A stretch of DNA of 5,101 bases from Paracoccaceae bacterium (GCA_015485015.1 WFUK01000430.1:1-5101); one strand, 5' to 3'; positions 1 to 5,078 are shown, counted from the stretch's first letter. A program made the numbers and translations. The notes: generated by a model not told the origin, from the sequence alone.

Positions 1-1005
1 GACCAGTTCATCCGGTTTTTCCCCGAAGATCATCCGCTGCGCCAGAATATCCAGACCATTGCCGATAATATGGGCTGGTCCCAAACCGTCGATCTGGTGC
101 TGCGCTATGAGCCGGACGAGCTGCTCACGCCGCAAGGCTTTCAGGAGCTTTCCGACCTTGTGGACAAGCTGCAAGCGCTGGATCAGGTGGTGGATATTCG
201 CGGCCCGCTGCCGATTGTGCAGAATTGCCTCGATCATCGCACCCCGCCTTATGAAGGGGCGCTGGCCGATGTGCCGGAAAAGATGCTGAATTTTTGTGTG
301 CGCAGCAATTATTACGTGACCGAAGATTTTGGCAACGCCACCTTCGCCGCCGATTTTCGCGAGCTGCGCATGAGCCTTTTGGTCGAGCGCCAAAGCTCGG
401 CCAAGGTGCGCGAGCTGGCCGAAACCGTGGAGAGCATCGCGCAGGAAGCAGGCTTTACCGGAGATCGCGCGGCGGTATCGGGGGTGAATGTTATGTCGTC
501 TTATCTCTCGATGGTGAATACCAAATCCATGCTGGTCGGCACCGGCATTGCCATGATTGTGGTGTCTATTCTGATCGGGATATTTTTCCGCTCTATCCCG
601 CTGGCTGTTCTCAGCATTATCCCGAATTTCATGCCCGCCATGGCCTCGCTGGGGCTGTGGGTATGGATCAATGGCGAGGTTGGCATGGCGGCTTCGATCA
701 TCTCGGCGCTGACCTTCGGCATTGTGGTCGATGATACCATTCACATATTATACGCCCTTAATCGGGGCCGGAAAAAGCAGACCGATCGCGGGGTGCAGCG
801 GGTGTTGCAAAATGTATTCCCGGGGGTTTTAACCACCACCGCCACCCTCGGCTTTGGCTTTGCGCTGCTGATGTTTAGCGGTTTTGCGGTTAATCAACAG
901 CTTGGTTTCCTGACCGCCGCCACGATATTTATCGCCTTTTTGTTTGATCTGTTTGTGCTGCCGGGGCTTTATATCATTTTCATGGGCCGCAACAGAAAGC
1001 ATTGA
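1..1005 (+). CDS. RND-superfamily exporter, MMPL-type, C-terminal half (5' end outside window)
   Basis: The frame is open from base 1, so the gene starts upstream; 334 residues are visible and the ATG at 70 is internal. Residues 1 to about 172 are the end of a large extracytoplasmic loop. It opens with an FFPEDHPLRQN stretch typical of the second porter domain in predicted RND exporters (COG1033-like). Five hydrophobic segments follow, at roughly 178-197, 199-223, 228-253, 273-294 and 301-328, matching TM8-TM12 of the RND fold. The segment GIVVDDTIH (two Asp at residues 244-245, bases 730-735) is the conserved TM10 motif that carries the proton-relay acidic pair in this superfamily. The family works in the inner membrane as a proton-driven exporter, often of lipids, hopanoids or other hydrophobic compounds; the substrate cannot be read here. 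The short tail GRNRKH ends the protein normally, with no sign of truncation. The TGA stop lies inside the candidate promoter of the next gene. Confidence 0.9.
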   Translation, partial: DQFIRFFPEDHPLRQNIQTIADNMGWSQTVDLVLRYEPDELLTPQGFQELSDLVDKLQALDQVVDIRGPLPIVQNCLDHRTPPYEGALADVPEKMLNFCVRSNYYVTEDFGNATFAADFRELRMSLLVERQSSAKVRELAETVESIAQEAGFTGDRAAVSGVNVMSSYLSMVNTKSMLVGTGIAMIVVSILIGIFFRSIPLAVLSIIPNFMPAMASLGLWVWINGEVGMAASIISALTFGIVVDDTIHILYALNRGRKKQTDRGVQRVLQNVFPGVLTTTATLGFGFALLMFSGFAVNQQLGFLTAATIFIAFLFDLFVLPGLYIIFMGRNRKH

Positions 1006-1030
1006 ACGGCTTTGCCTTTGCGCCTATGCT
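1002..1030 (+). promoter_or_regulatory. candidate sigma70-type promoter for the secreted-protein gene
   Basis: TTGAAC at 1002-1007 and TATGCT at 1025-1030 are separated by 17 bases. This would start transcription near 1037 and give a short leader of about 23 bases containing the SD. The -35 hexamer overlaps the TGA stop of the exporter gene. Each hexamer matches the consensus at four of six positions, so this is suggestive only. A second pairing in the same stretch, TTGCCT at 1012-1017 with TATTCT at 1036-1041 (18-base spacer), is also possible but would start inside the SD region. Confidence 0.4.
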
Positions 1031-1046
1031 GCGGATATTCTGATTT

Positions 1047-1053
1047 AAGGGAG
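1047..1053 (+). promoter_or_regulatory. Shine-Dalgarno site that fixes the start at 1060
   Basis: AAGGGAG lies six bases before the ATG at 1060. It supports this start over the in-frame TTG at 1012, which has no such site and would put 16 charged or mixed residues ahead of a clean signal peptide. Confidence 0.75.
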
Positions 1054-1059
1054 TCGCCA

Positions 1060-1671
1060 ATGCTTCGGATTACCACTGCACTATTGCTGCTTAGCCCTGC
1101 CATTGCCTCGGCCCAATGCCTGACGGCAGAGGCGCTTGAGGATGGTATCACGGTTGAATATGGCTCGGGTAGCACCTCCTATATCCAGCGCACAGATTAC
1201 GGCACCATTATTGACGCCTATTATGATGTGGCTGACTACGAATATTACGGGCAGGTGGTTTTGTTTGAAACCATTGACGGCGTGTTTGAAGCGCGGCGCG
1301 ATACCCATAGCAAAGACAGCTGGGAATCAAACGACGATATCGGGATGGACTATAATTTCGAGGTCGAAACAGCGCGCCCCTATGCCGCTGGCACGGATGG
1401 AAACGGCGTGCTTACCTTGCTTGATTCGCGCTTTGGTCCAAATGACGTCAGCTTTGGCTGGTCTGCTTACGAGAGCGAGCCGCTGGTGGTTGGCGAATGC
1501 AGCTATGAGGCGGTGCGCGTGTTCACCACGGAATTCAACCTGAAGCGGGGGGAAATCTATACGCGCGAGATCAAATACCTCCCCGAATTGGGCTTTGGCA
1601 TTCAAACCGGAAACTCGTATTATTCTTTGCCGGTAAACAATAGCGAGATCATCGGCCTCAGCGCCAGCTAG
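1060..1671 (+). CDS. secreted acidic, tyrosine-rich protein of unknown function
   Basis: The product has 203 residues. The N-terminus is a clear Sec signal peptide: basic start MLRI, hydrophobic core, then ASA with predicted cleavage after residue 18, leaving a mature chain beginning QCLTAEA. The mature part should be periplasmic or exported. It has no further membrane segment and no lipobox (Cys20 follows a Gln, not an LxG/A-C box). It is strongly acidic, with about 32 Asp/Glu against 11 Lys/Arg, and holds about 16 tyrosines, seven of them within residues 41-63. Only two cysteines are present (20 and 147), so one disulfide is possible. The C-terminal part (GECSYEAVRVFTTEF, then a Gly, then YLPELGFG at 173-180) resembles the repeated beta-strand pattern seen in several periplasmic beta-rich families, but I cannot assign a family. 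It is transcribed in the same direction as the exporter, 54 bases downstream, with its own SD and candidate promoter, so co-function is not established. Confidence 0.85.
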   Translation: MLRITTALLLLSPAIASAQCLTAEALEDGITVEYGSGSTSYIQRTDYGTIIDAYYDVADYEYYGQVVLFETIDGVFEARRDTHSKDSWESNDDIGMDYNFEVETARPYAAGTDGNGVLTLLDSRFGPNDVSFGWSAYESEPLVVGECSYEAVRVFTTEFNLKRGEIYTREIKYLPELGFGIQTGNSYYSLPVNNSEIIGLSAS

Positions 1672-1702
1672 CGCGGCATTTCCGCCCAATCCCTGCTTTC
1701 CC

Positions 1703-1732
1703 TTGATTCCGGTGCAATACCGCTTTTATAAG
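1703..1732 (+). promoter_or_regulatory. candidate sigma70-type promoter for mrp
   Basis: TTGATT at 1703-1708 and TATAAG at 1727-1732 are 18 bases apart, in the 109-base gap before mrp. The -10 matches the consensus at five of six positions. Transcription would begin near 1739, giving a leader of about 42 bases that contains the dyad at 1745-1761. It supports mrp as a separate transcription unit, since no convincing terminator closes the upstream gene. Confidence 0.45.
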
Positions 1733-1744
1733 TGAGTGAATTGC

Positions 1745-1761
1745 TCGGGTATTTAGCCCGA
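1745..1761. repeat. small inverted repeat in the mrp leader
   Basis: TCGGG and CCCGA arms of five bases flank the seven-base loop TATTTAG. It lies just downstream of the candidate -10 and ends nine bases before the GGGGA SD-like stretch at 1771-1775. It could be an operator half-site pair or a weak leader hairpin. No T-run follows, so it is not a terminator. Confidence 0.4.
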
Positions 1762-1780
1762 CCAGAATACGGGGATCAAA

Positions 1781-2884
1781 ATGGCGACCAAAGAACAAAT
1801 TATCAAATCACTGATTAGCGTAACCGCACCGGGGCTGAAAGAAGACATCGTTTCGGATGGTCTGGTTTCGGATATCATTATCGACGGCAGCAAGGTGGTA
1901 TTTTCCATCACCGTGCCAAAGGCCCTGCACGGCGATCCTACCGCGCTGCAAAAAGCAGCCGAGCGGCAGGTTTTGGCGCTGGACGGGGTCGATACCGCCC
2001 TGATCGCGCTGACCGCCGAAGCCGAGCCGGTGATTTCCAAAGAGCCACCCAAGCTAAAGCAAAGAAAAGAGCGCCCCGTTGGTCCCGATATGCGGCCTGA
2101 TTCCGCCGCCATTCCGGGCATCAAGCAGATTCTGGCCGTGGCCTCTGGCAAGGGCGGCGTGGGCAAATCCACTACCTCGGCCAACCTCGCGCTGGCGCTG
2201 GCCAAGCTTGGCCTCAAGGTCGGTTTGCTCGATGCGGATATTTACGGCCCCTCCCTGCCGCGCCTTTTCGGCATGGTCGAAGATCGCCCCGAGCTAAAAG
2301 ACGACGTGCTTTACGCGATGGAGCGTTACGGCATCAAGGTGATGTCTATGGGCTTTTTGATGGAAGAGGAAAATCCGGTAATCTGGCGCGGGCCGATGAT
2401 TGTTTCCGCCCTGATGCAGCTGCTAAAAGAGGTCGCATGGGGCGAGCTTGATGTGCTGGTGCTGGACATGCCGCCGGGCACAGGCGACATCCAGCTCACA
2501 TTGGCGCAGCAGGTGCCGGTGGCAGGCGCGGTGATCGTTTCTACCCCGCAAGACCTCGCGTTAATCGATGCCCGCAAGGGTCTCAAAATGTTCCAAAGCG
2601 TCGATGTGCCTATTCTTGGCCTGATCGAAAACATGAGCACGTTTATCTGCCCCCATTGCGGCGAGCGTTCCGATATCTTTGGCCATGGCGGGGCCGAGGA
2701 GGAATCCGGTCGCCTTGGCGTGCCTTTCCTTGGCGGCATTCCGCTGCATATGGATATCCGGAAATACTCCGACGATGGCACCCCTGTGGTGATGGCCGAG
2801 CCGGATGGCCCGCATGCCAAAATCTTCGAAACCATCGCGCTAAAGGTTGCGGCACAGCTCAATCCGGTGGATGACGAAGACTAA
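1781..2884 (+). CDS. mrp: Mrp/ApbC family iron-sulfur cluster carrier ATPase
   Basis: This 367-residue protein has the usual two-part layout. Residues 1 to about 80 form a MIP18/DUF59-like domain, followed by a charged linker (85-105) and then the ParA/MinD-like NTPase domain. The deviant Walker A is GKGGVGKST at 123-131, with both lysines characteristic of this class. DADIYGPS follows at 151-158, and the Walker B/switch region LVLDMPPGTGD is at 226-236. The paired cysteines of CPHC (290 and 293), right after ENMSTFI, are the conserved residues that bind a bridging 4Fe-4S cluster in the homodimer. Members hold and transfer clusters to apo-proteins in the cytoplasm, with ATP hydrolysis needed in vivo. 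All key residues are intact and length is normal. The start is the ATG preceded by GGGGA at 1771-1775. It is flanked by non-coding gaps on both sides, so it is probably monocistronic. YgfZ, another Fe-S factor, lies about 0.9 kb downstream on the other strand. Confidence 0.96.
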   Translation: MATKEQIIKSLISVTAPGLKEDIVSDGLVSDIIIDGSKVVFSITVPKALHGDPTALQKAAERQVLALDGVDTALIALTAEAEPVISKEPPKLKQRKERPVGPDMRPDSAAIPGIKQILAVASGKGGVGKSTTSANLALALAKLGLKVGLLDADIYGPSLPRLFGMVEDRPELKDDVLYAMERYGIKVMSMGFLMEEENPVIWRGPMIVSALMQLLKEVAWGELDVLVLDMPPGTGDIQLTLAQQVPVAGAVIVSTPQDLALIDARKGLKMFQSVDVPILGLIENMSTFICPHCGERSDIFGHGGAEEESGRLGVPFLGGIPLHMDIRKYSDDGTPVVMAEPDGPHAKIFETIALKVAAQLNPVDDED

Positions 2885-2910
2885 GCCGCCACAGGCGAAA
2901 ACGGTTCAGC

Positions 2911-2957
2911 GCGGCGCGGGCGCGACCTTGCCACAAGCAAGGGGGCAAACGCGCCGC
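2911..2957. repeat. GC-rich nested inverted repeat after mrp
   Basis: GCGGCGCG (2911-2918) and CGCGCCGC (2950-2957) are perfect 8-base complements. Inside them CCTTG (2926-2930) pairs with CAAGG (2938-2942), or alternatively TTGCC (2928-2932) with GGCAA (2944-2948). The RNA would fold strongly. There is no T-run after the outer stem, so a classical intrinsic terminator is not supported; a processing or stability element, or a dispersed palindromic repeat, is possible. Confidence 0.5.
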
Positions 2958-2960
2958 CTC

Positions 2961-2997
2961 GCCGACCCTTCGGGCCACCTCCCCGGCGCGGGTCGGC
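2961..2997. repeat. inverted repeat competing with the adjacent palindrome
   Basis: GCCGACCC at 2961-2968 is the exact complement of GGGTCGGC at 2990-2997, giving an 8-bp stem with a 21-base loop. The right arm is shared with the perfect palindrome at 2991-3006, so on read-through RNA the two hairpins would be mutually exclusive. This may be coincidence in a GC-rich gap. Confidence 0.4.
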
Positions 2998-3006
2998 ATG
3001 CCGACC
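2991..3006. promoter_or_regulatory. perfect 16-bp palindrome, operator candidate for the LysE-type gene
   Basis: GGTCGGCATGCCGACC is identical to its own reverse complement. It ends exactly where the candidate -35 (TTGCCT, 3007-3012) begins, a position where a dimeric regulator could activate or block the promoter. The half-site GCCGACC also occurs at 2961-2967. No regulator gene is visible in the window, so the binding protein is unknown. Confidence 0.45.
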
Positions 3007-3035
3007 TTGCCTAGCCGCAAACCTTGCGCTACCCT
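3007..3035 (+). promoter_or_regulatory. candidate promoter giving a leaderless mRNA for the LysE-type gene
   Basis: TTGCCT at 3007-3012 and TACCCT at 3030-3035 are 17 bases apart. The -10 ends six bases before the ATG at 3042, so transcription would begin at or next to the A of the start codon. The 20 bases before the ATG contain no purine-rich SD, which agrees with leaderless translation. The hexamers are only partial consensus matches. Confidence 0.45.
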
Positions 3036-3041
3036 TGCTGC

Positions 3042-3677
3042 ATGTTTGAATATACCCTCCTGCACTGGACCAGCTTTCTCGTTACCGCCGTGGTGCTGAA
3101 CCTCGCGCCGGGCCCTGATATTGCCTTTATTATTGGCCAAACCGTGCGCGGCGGCCGCAAAGCCGGCTTTGCCGCGCTTGGGGGCATCTGGCTTGGCGCT
3201 TTTGGTCATGTGCTGATGGCGGCCGCCGGGCTTTCGGCTATTCTCGCCACGTCGGCCACCGCGTTTTCTGTGGTCAAATGGGCGGGGGCGGCCTATTTGA
3301 TCTATCTCGGGATTAAGGCGCTGCGTTCCGATGGCAGCGGGTTTGTGGCCGAAGGGGTGGTGCCAAGCCCGCGCGCGTTTCCGATTTTCAAGCAAGGGGT
3401 GATCGTTGCCTTGCTGAATCCCAAAGTCGCGATTTTCTTTCTGGCTTTTCTGCCGCAATTTGTCGTTACAGGCGCGGGGCCGGTCTGGGCGCAGCTGTTT
3501 TTACACGGCTCTTTGATTATCGTTGTCGCCGCCTTTATCGAGCCACCGCTGATATTGGCGGGCGACAAGCTCACCAATGGATTGCGCAACAACCCGCGCT
3601 TTGGCCTGTGGCTGGACCGCTCGCTGGGCGCTATCTTCATCGGGCTTGGAATTAGGTTGGCGCTGGATGAGCGATAA
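3042..3677 (+). CDS. LysE/RhtB-family amino-acid exporter (translocator)
   Basis: The product is an inner-membrane protein of 211 residues, the usual size for this family, which exports amino acids or derivatives such as lysine, threonine, homoserine or cysteine metabolites. The hallmark LAPGPD is at residues 21-26 in the first membrane segment (about 10-32). Further hydrophobic segments lie at about 42-70, 74-94, 118-142, 149-174 and 193-208, fitting six helices. KWAGAAYLIYLGIKALRS (79-96), the GVIVALLNPKVAIFFLAFLPQF stretch (119-140) and the C-terminal RSLGAIFIGLGIRLAL (193-208) are all typical. The substrate cannot be predicted. I chose ATG 3042 because MFEYTLLHW is a normal family N-terminus; the in-frame TTG at 3024 would fall inside the promoter. 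There is no SD, and the start looks leaderless. A basic small ORF overlaps its last 11 bases. The gap before it (2885-3041) carries inverted repeats and a palindrome but no gene. Confidence 0.93.
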   Translation: MFEYTLLHWTSFLVTAVVLNLAPGPDIAFIIGQTVRGGRKAGFAALGGIWLGAFGHVLMAAAGLSAILATSATAFSVVKWAGAAYLIYLGIKALRSDGSGFVAEGVVPSPRAFPIFKQGVIVALLNPKVAIFFLAFLPQFVVTGAGPVWAQLFLHGSLIIVVAAFIEPPLILAGDKLTNGLRNNPRFGLWLDRSLGAIFIGLGIRLALDER

Positions 3678-3774
3678 AAAGCGCTGTGAACCAACCCATT
3701 TAACCCGCAATCGTAAAGCCCGCGAACGACGGGCGCGGAAAAAGGCGGAGAAACAAGCCGCAAAAGAAGGTTAA
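3667..3774 (+). CDS. probable 35-residue basic small protein overlapping the exporter end
   Basis: The ORF starts with an ATG inside the last codons of the LysE-type gene (overlap 3667-3677, different frame) and ends at TAA 3772-3774. Its product is 35 residues with seven Lys and seven Arg against five acidic residues, net about +9. The second half (RKARERRARKKAEKQAAK, 16-33) should form a charged amphipathic helix, as in nucleic-acid or ribosome-binding peptides. The pattern P-x-x-L-x-R-x-RKAR recalls, from memory and weakly, the N-terminus of the DUF4169 small basic proteins, but it ends much earlier. A weak SD-like AGG at 3654-3656 lies ten bases before the ATG. It would be translationally coupled to the exporter. 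Longer in-frame extensions run fully antisense-like through the exporter and are not credible. It fills what would otherwise be the entire gap to the convergent gene, which mildly favours it being real. Confidence 0.5.
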   Translation: MSDKKRCEPTHLTRNRKARERRARKKAEKQAAKEG

Positions 3775-4523
3775 GCGAGGGTCAGGGTCGCGCTGCCCGC
3801 CTGCATTTCGCCCTGCGCCCGATCAAAGCGCAGATGCGCCAAGCCGTTTTCCCCCACAACGGTATAAAGCGTGCCGACGGGCTTGCCATTGGCCGAGATC
3901 GCGCTGCCAAATTCGGCCTCGCCTTGCACCGCGACCCGCCGCAATCCTTTTTTCAGCTCGGTTTTATGCTTCATCCGCGCAGTAATTTCTTGGCCCACAT
4001 AGCAGCCCTTGCGAAAATCCACCCCGTTGAGCCGCTCAAAACCGGCTTCCAGAATGTATGTCTCGTTTTCCACCAGCTCTGGCTCGGGGATGATATGCTC
4101 CACCCGCAGCGCTTCAAAATGATCTTCGGGCAGGGGGGCAATCAAAGCCTCGCCATATAGCCGCCAGCCCATCGCCGCGTGGCGCGGGTCCGCAAAGCCG
4201 CCCTTGGGCGGAGCGCCAATGCCGCGCCAGACGGGGCGCTCATCGGCCTCGATCTGCACATCGGCGCGCAGGCGATACATGGATAGCCGCTGCGCCAAGG
4301 CGGGGGCGCGGAGGGCCGCGACATCGATCAAAACCGCTTCGCCATCAGCCGCCAGAAAGAAATCAAACAGATATTTCCCCTGCGCGCTCAGCAATGCCGC
4401 ATAAATCGGCCCGCTTGAAAGTTTGTTGAGGTCATTGCTCACCAGCCCTTGCAGAAAGTCCTGCCGGTCAGCGCCGCTAATGCGCAGCAATTGCCGCGCT
4501 TTGTCATGGTATCCTTGGGTCAT
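3771..4523 (-). CDS. ygfZ: YgfZ/GcvT-domain (CAF17-like) iron-sulfur protein maturation factor
   Basis: The product is 250 residues, near the low end for the family. The signature KGCYVGQE sits at residues 172-179; its cysteine is the conserved one needed for YgfZ activity. An N-terminal FLQGLVSNDL (23-32) and the AQGKYLFDFFL strand (48-58) match the folate-binding GcvT-like fold, and a C-terminal barrel (about 190-250) follows. Family members act in the cytoplasm, depend on folate, and help build or repair certain 4Fe-4S enzymes such as the radical-SAM protein MiaB. They lack the aminomethyltransferase activity of GcvT itself. The start at 4523 has no SD but a candidate promoter places transcription at the ATG. 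The next in-frame ATG (4506) would remove the first residues for no gain. Its stop overlaps the stop of the convergent basic ORF in a shared TTAA, and it diverges from the glycosyltransferase gene by 48 bases. With mrp in the same window, an Fe-S maturation theme is plausible. Confidence 0.93.
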   Translation of the reverse strand: MTQGYHDKARQLLRISGADRQDFLQGLVSNDLNKLSSGPIYAALLSAQGKYLFDFFLAADGEAVLIDVAALRAPALAQRLSMYRLRADVQIEADERPVWRGIGAPPKGGFADPRHAAMGWRLYGEALIAPLPEDHFEALRVEHIIPEPELVENETYILEAGFERLNGVDFRKGCYVGQEITARMKHKTELKKGLRRVAVQGEAEFGSAISANGKPVGTLYTVVGENGLAHLRFDRAQGEMQAGSATLTLA

Positions 4524-4529
4524 GCGGGT

Positions 4530-4558
4530 AATATAGGGGGCAATGCCGCCATTACCAA
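4530..4558 (-). promoter_or_regulatory. candidate promoter giving a leaderless ygfZ mRNA
   Basis: Read on the minus strand, TTGGTA (4558-4553) and TATATT (4535-4530) are separated by 17 bases. The -10 ends six bases before the ATG, so the predicted start of transcription is the A of the start codon. No SD is present in between or upstream. The -10 region (TAATAT/TATATT) is nearly symmetric and might also serve the divergent gene, although no good forward -35 is visible. Confidence 0.5.
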
Positions 4559-4571
4559 GCCGAAAGCCCCC
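4536..4571. repeat. inverted repeat in the divergent ygfZ/glycosyltransferase spacer
   Basis: GGGGGC at 4536-4541 and GCCCCC at 4566-4571 are perfect complements with a 24-base spacer; an inner AATG/CATT pair lies at 4542-4545 and 4550-4553. The right arm touches the ATG of the glycosyltransferase. It may be an operator dyad or, if transcription starts upstream of 4536, a hairpin at the start codon. Six-base GC-only arms can arise by chance. Confidence 0.3.
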
Positions 4572-5078
4572 ATGTCTGCCCCGATTTCCATCATCCTCCC
4601 GACGCTAAATGCCGCAGCCCGCATTGGTCCCACCTTGGCGGCGCTTTCCGAAGGGCTGGAGGCGGGGCTGGTGGGCGAGCTGATTATCGTGGATGGCGGC
4701 TCGGCTGATGATATCGCGGAAATCGCCGCACAGATCGGCGCGGAGTTTATACGGATTTCGCCCTCTCGCGGCGGGCAGCTAGCCGCAGGGGCGGGTATGG
4801 CCAGCCGCCCTTGGCTGCTGTTTATCCATGCGGATACCGTGCTGTCCGAGGGTTGGACGGCGGCTGCGCTCGCCCATATCCGAGGCTCGAAAAAGGCCGG
4901 ATATTTTGCGCTGCGCTTTGATGCGGCGGGCTTTGCGCCGTGGTTTGTGGCGGGCTGGGCCAATATGCGGGCGCGGGTTCTGGGTCTGCCTTATGGCGAT
5001 CAGGGCTTGCTGATATCGGCGGCGCTTTATCAAAAATCGGGCGGCTATCCGGATCAGCCCTTGATGGAAGACGTGGCG
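4572..5078 (+). CDS. glycosyltransferase, rSAM/selenodomain-associated type (TIGR04283-like), 3' end missing
   Basis: This is an open frame of 169 genuine codons, with no stop before the adapter. The N-terminus MSAPISIILPTLNAA is the first strand of a GT-A (family 2-like) fold. ELIIVDGGSADD (36-47) follows with the nucleotide-sugar-binding Asp, then LLFIHADTVL (82-91) with the HAD form of the metal-binding DxD region. ALRFD (113-117), GLPYGDQG (138-145), GGYP (157-160) and PLMEDVA (163-169) are the pattern I associate with TIGR04283, transferase 2 of the rSAM/selenodomain-associated group. Some members of that group are called arsenosugar biosynthesis glycosyltransferases. The family is about 220 residues, so roughly the last quarter is missing. 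The usual partner, a DUF2064/TIGR04282-type protein, would be expected nearby but is not visible. The start is the only in-frame ATG giving the standard N-terminus; a weak GAAAG at 4562-4566 is the only SD-like sequence. The acceptor sugar or lipid is unknown. Confidence 0.88.

Noticed and set aside
70..1005. ATG at 70 as the true start of the RND gene
   Set aside because: The frame is open to base 1 with family-like sequence (FFPEDHPLRQN) before this ATG, and a start here would drop half of the RND protein. It is an internal methionine.
1012..1059. TTG at 1012 as the start of the secreted protein
   Set aside because: It adds 16 residues ahead of a standard signal peptide, lacks an SD and falls within the candidate promoter, whereas ATG 1060 has AAGGGAG at good spacing.
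1672..1686. Possible terminator after the secreted-protein gene (GCGG/CCGC stem)
   Set aside because: The stem is only four base pairs with no following T-run; too weak to call.
2326..2862. Minus-strand 178-codon ORF inside mrp
   Set aside because: It is antisense to the conserved Walker and CPHC motifs of Mrp; its composition is typical of a shadow frame.
2885..2900. Possible terminator directly after mrp (CGCC/GGCG around ACA)
   Set aside because: The stem is four base pairs with a triloop and has no T-run after it.
2901..2960. tRNA-like GGTTC stretch in the gap after mrp
   Set aside because: There is no cloverleaf, anticodon arm or acceptor stem around it; only GC-rich dyads are seen.
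3024..3041. TTG at 3024 as the start of the LysE-type exporter
   Set aside because: It would begin inside the predicted promoter and add six residues not expected in the family.
2859..3458. Minus-strand 199-codon ORF across the gap and the exporter gene
   Set aside because: It is rich in Arg/Gly/His/Lys with no family resemblance and runs antisense to the clear LysE-type frame. Its length is explained by the GC-rich shadow effect.
4520..4963. Minus-strand 147-codon ORF overlapping the glycosyltransferase
   Set aside because: It is low-complexity Ala/Ser/Pro sequence antisense to the glycosyltransferase reading frame, a typical GC-rich shadow with no recognisable domain.
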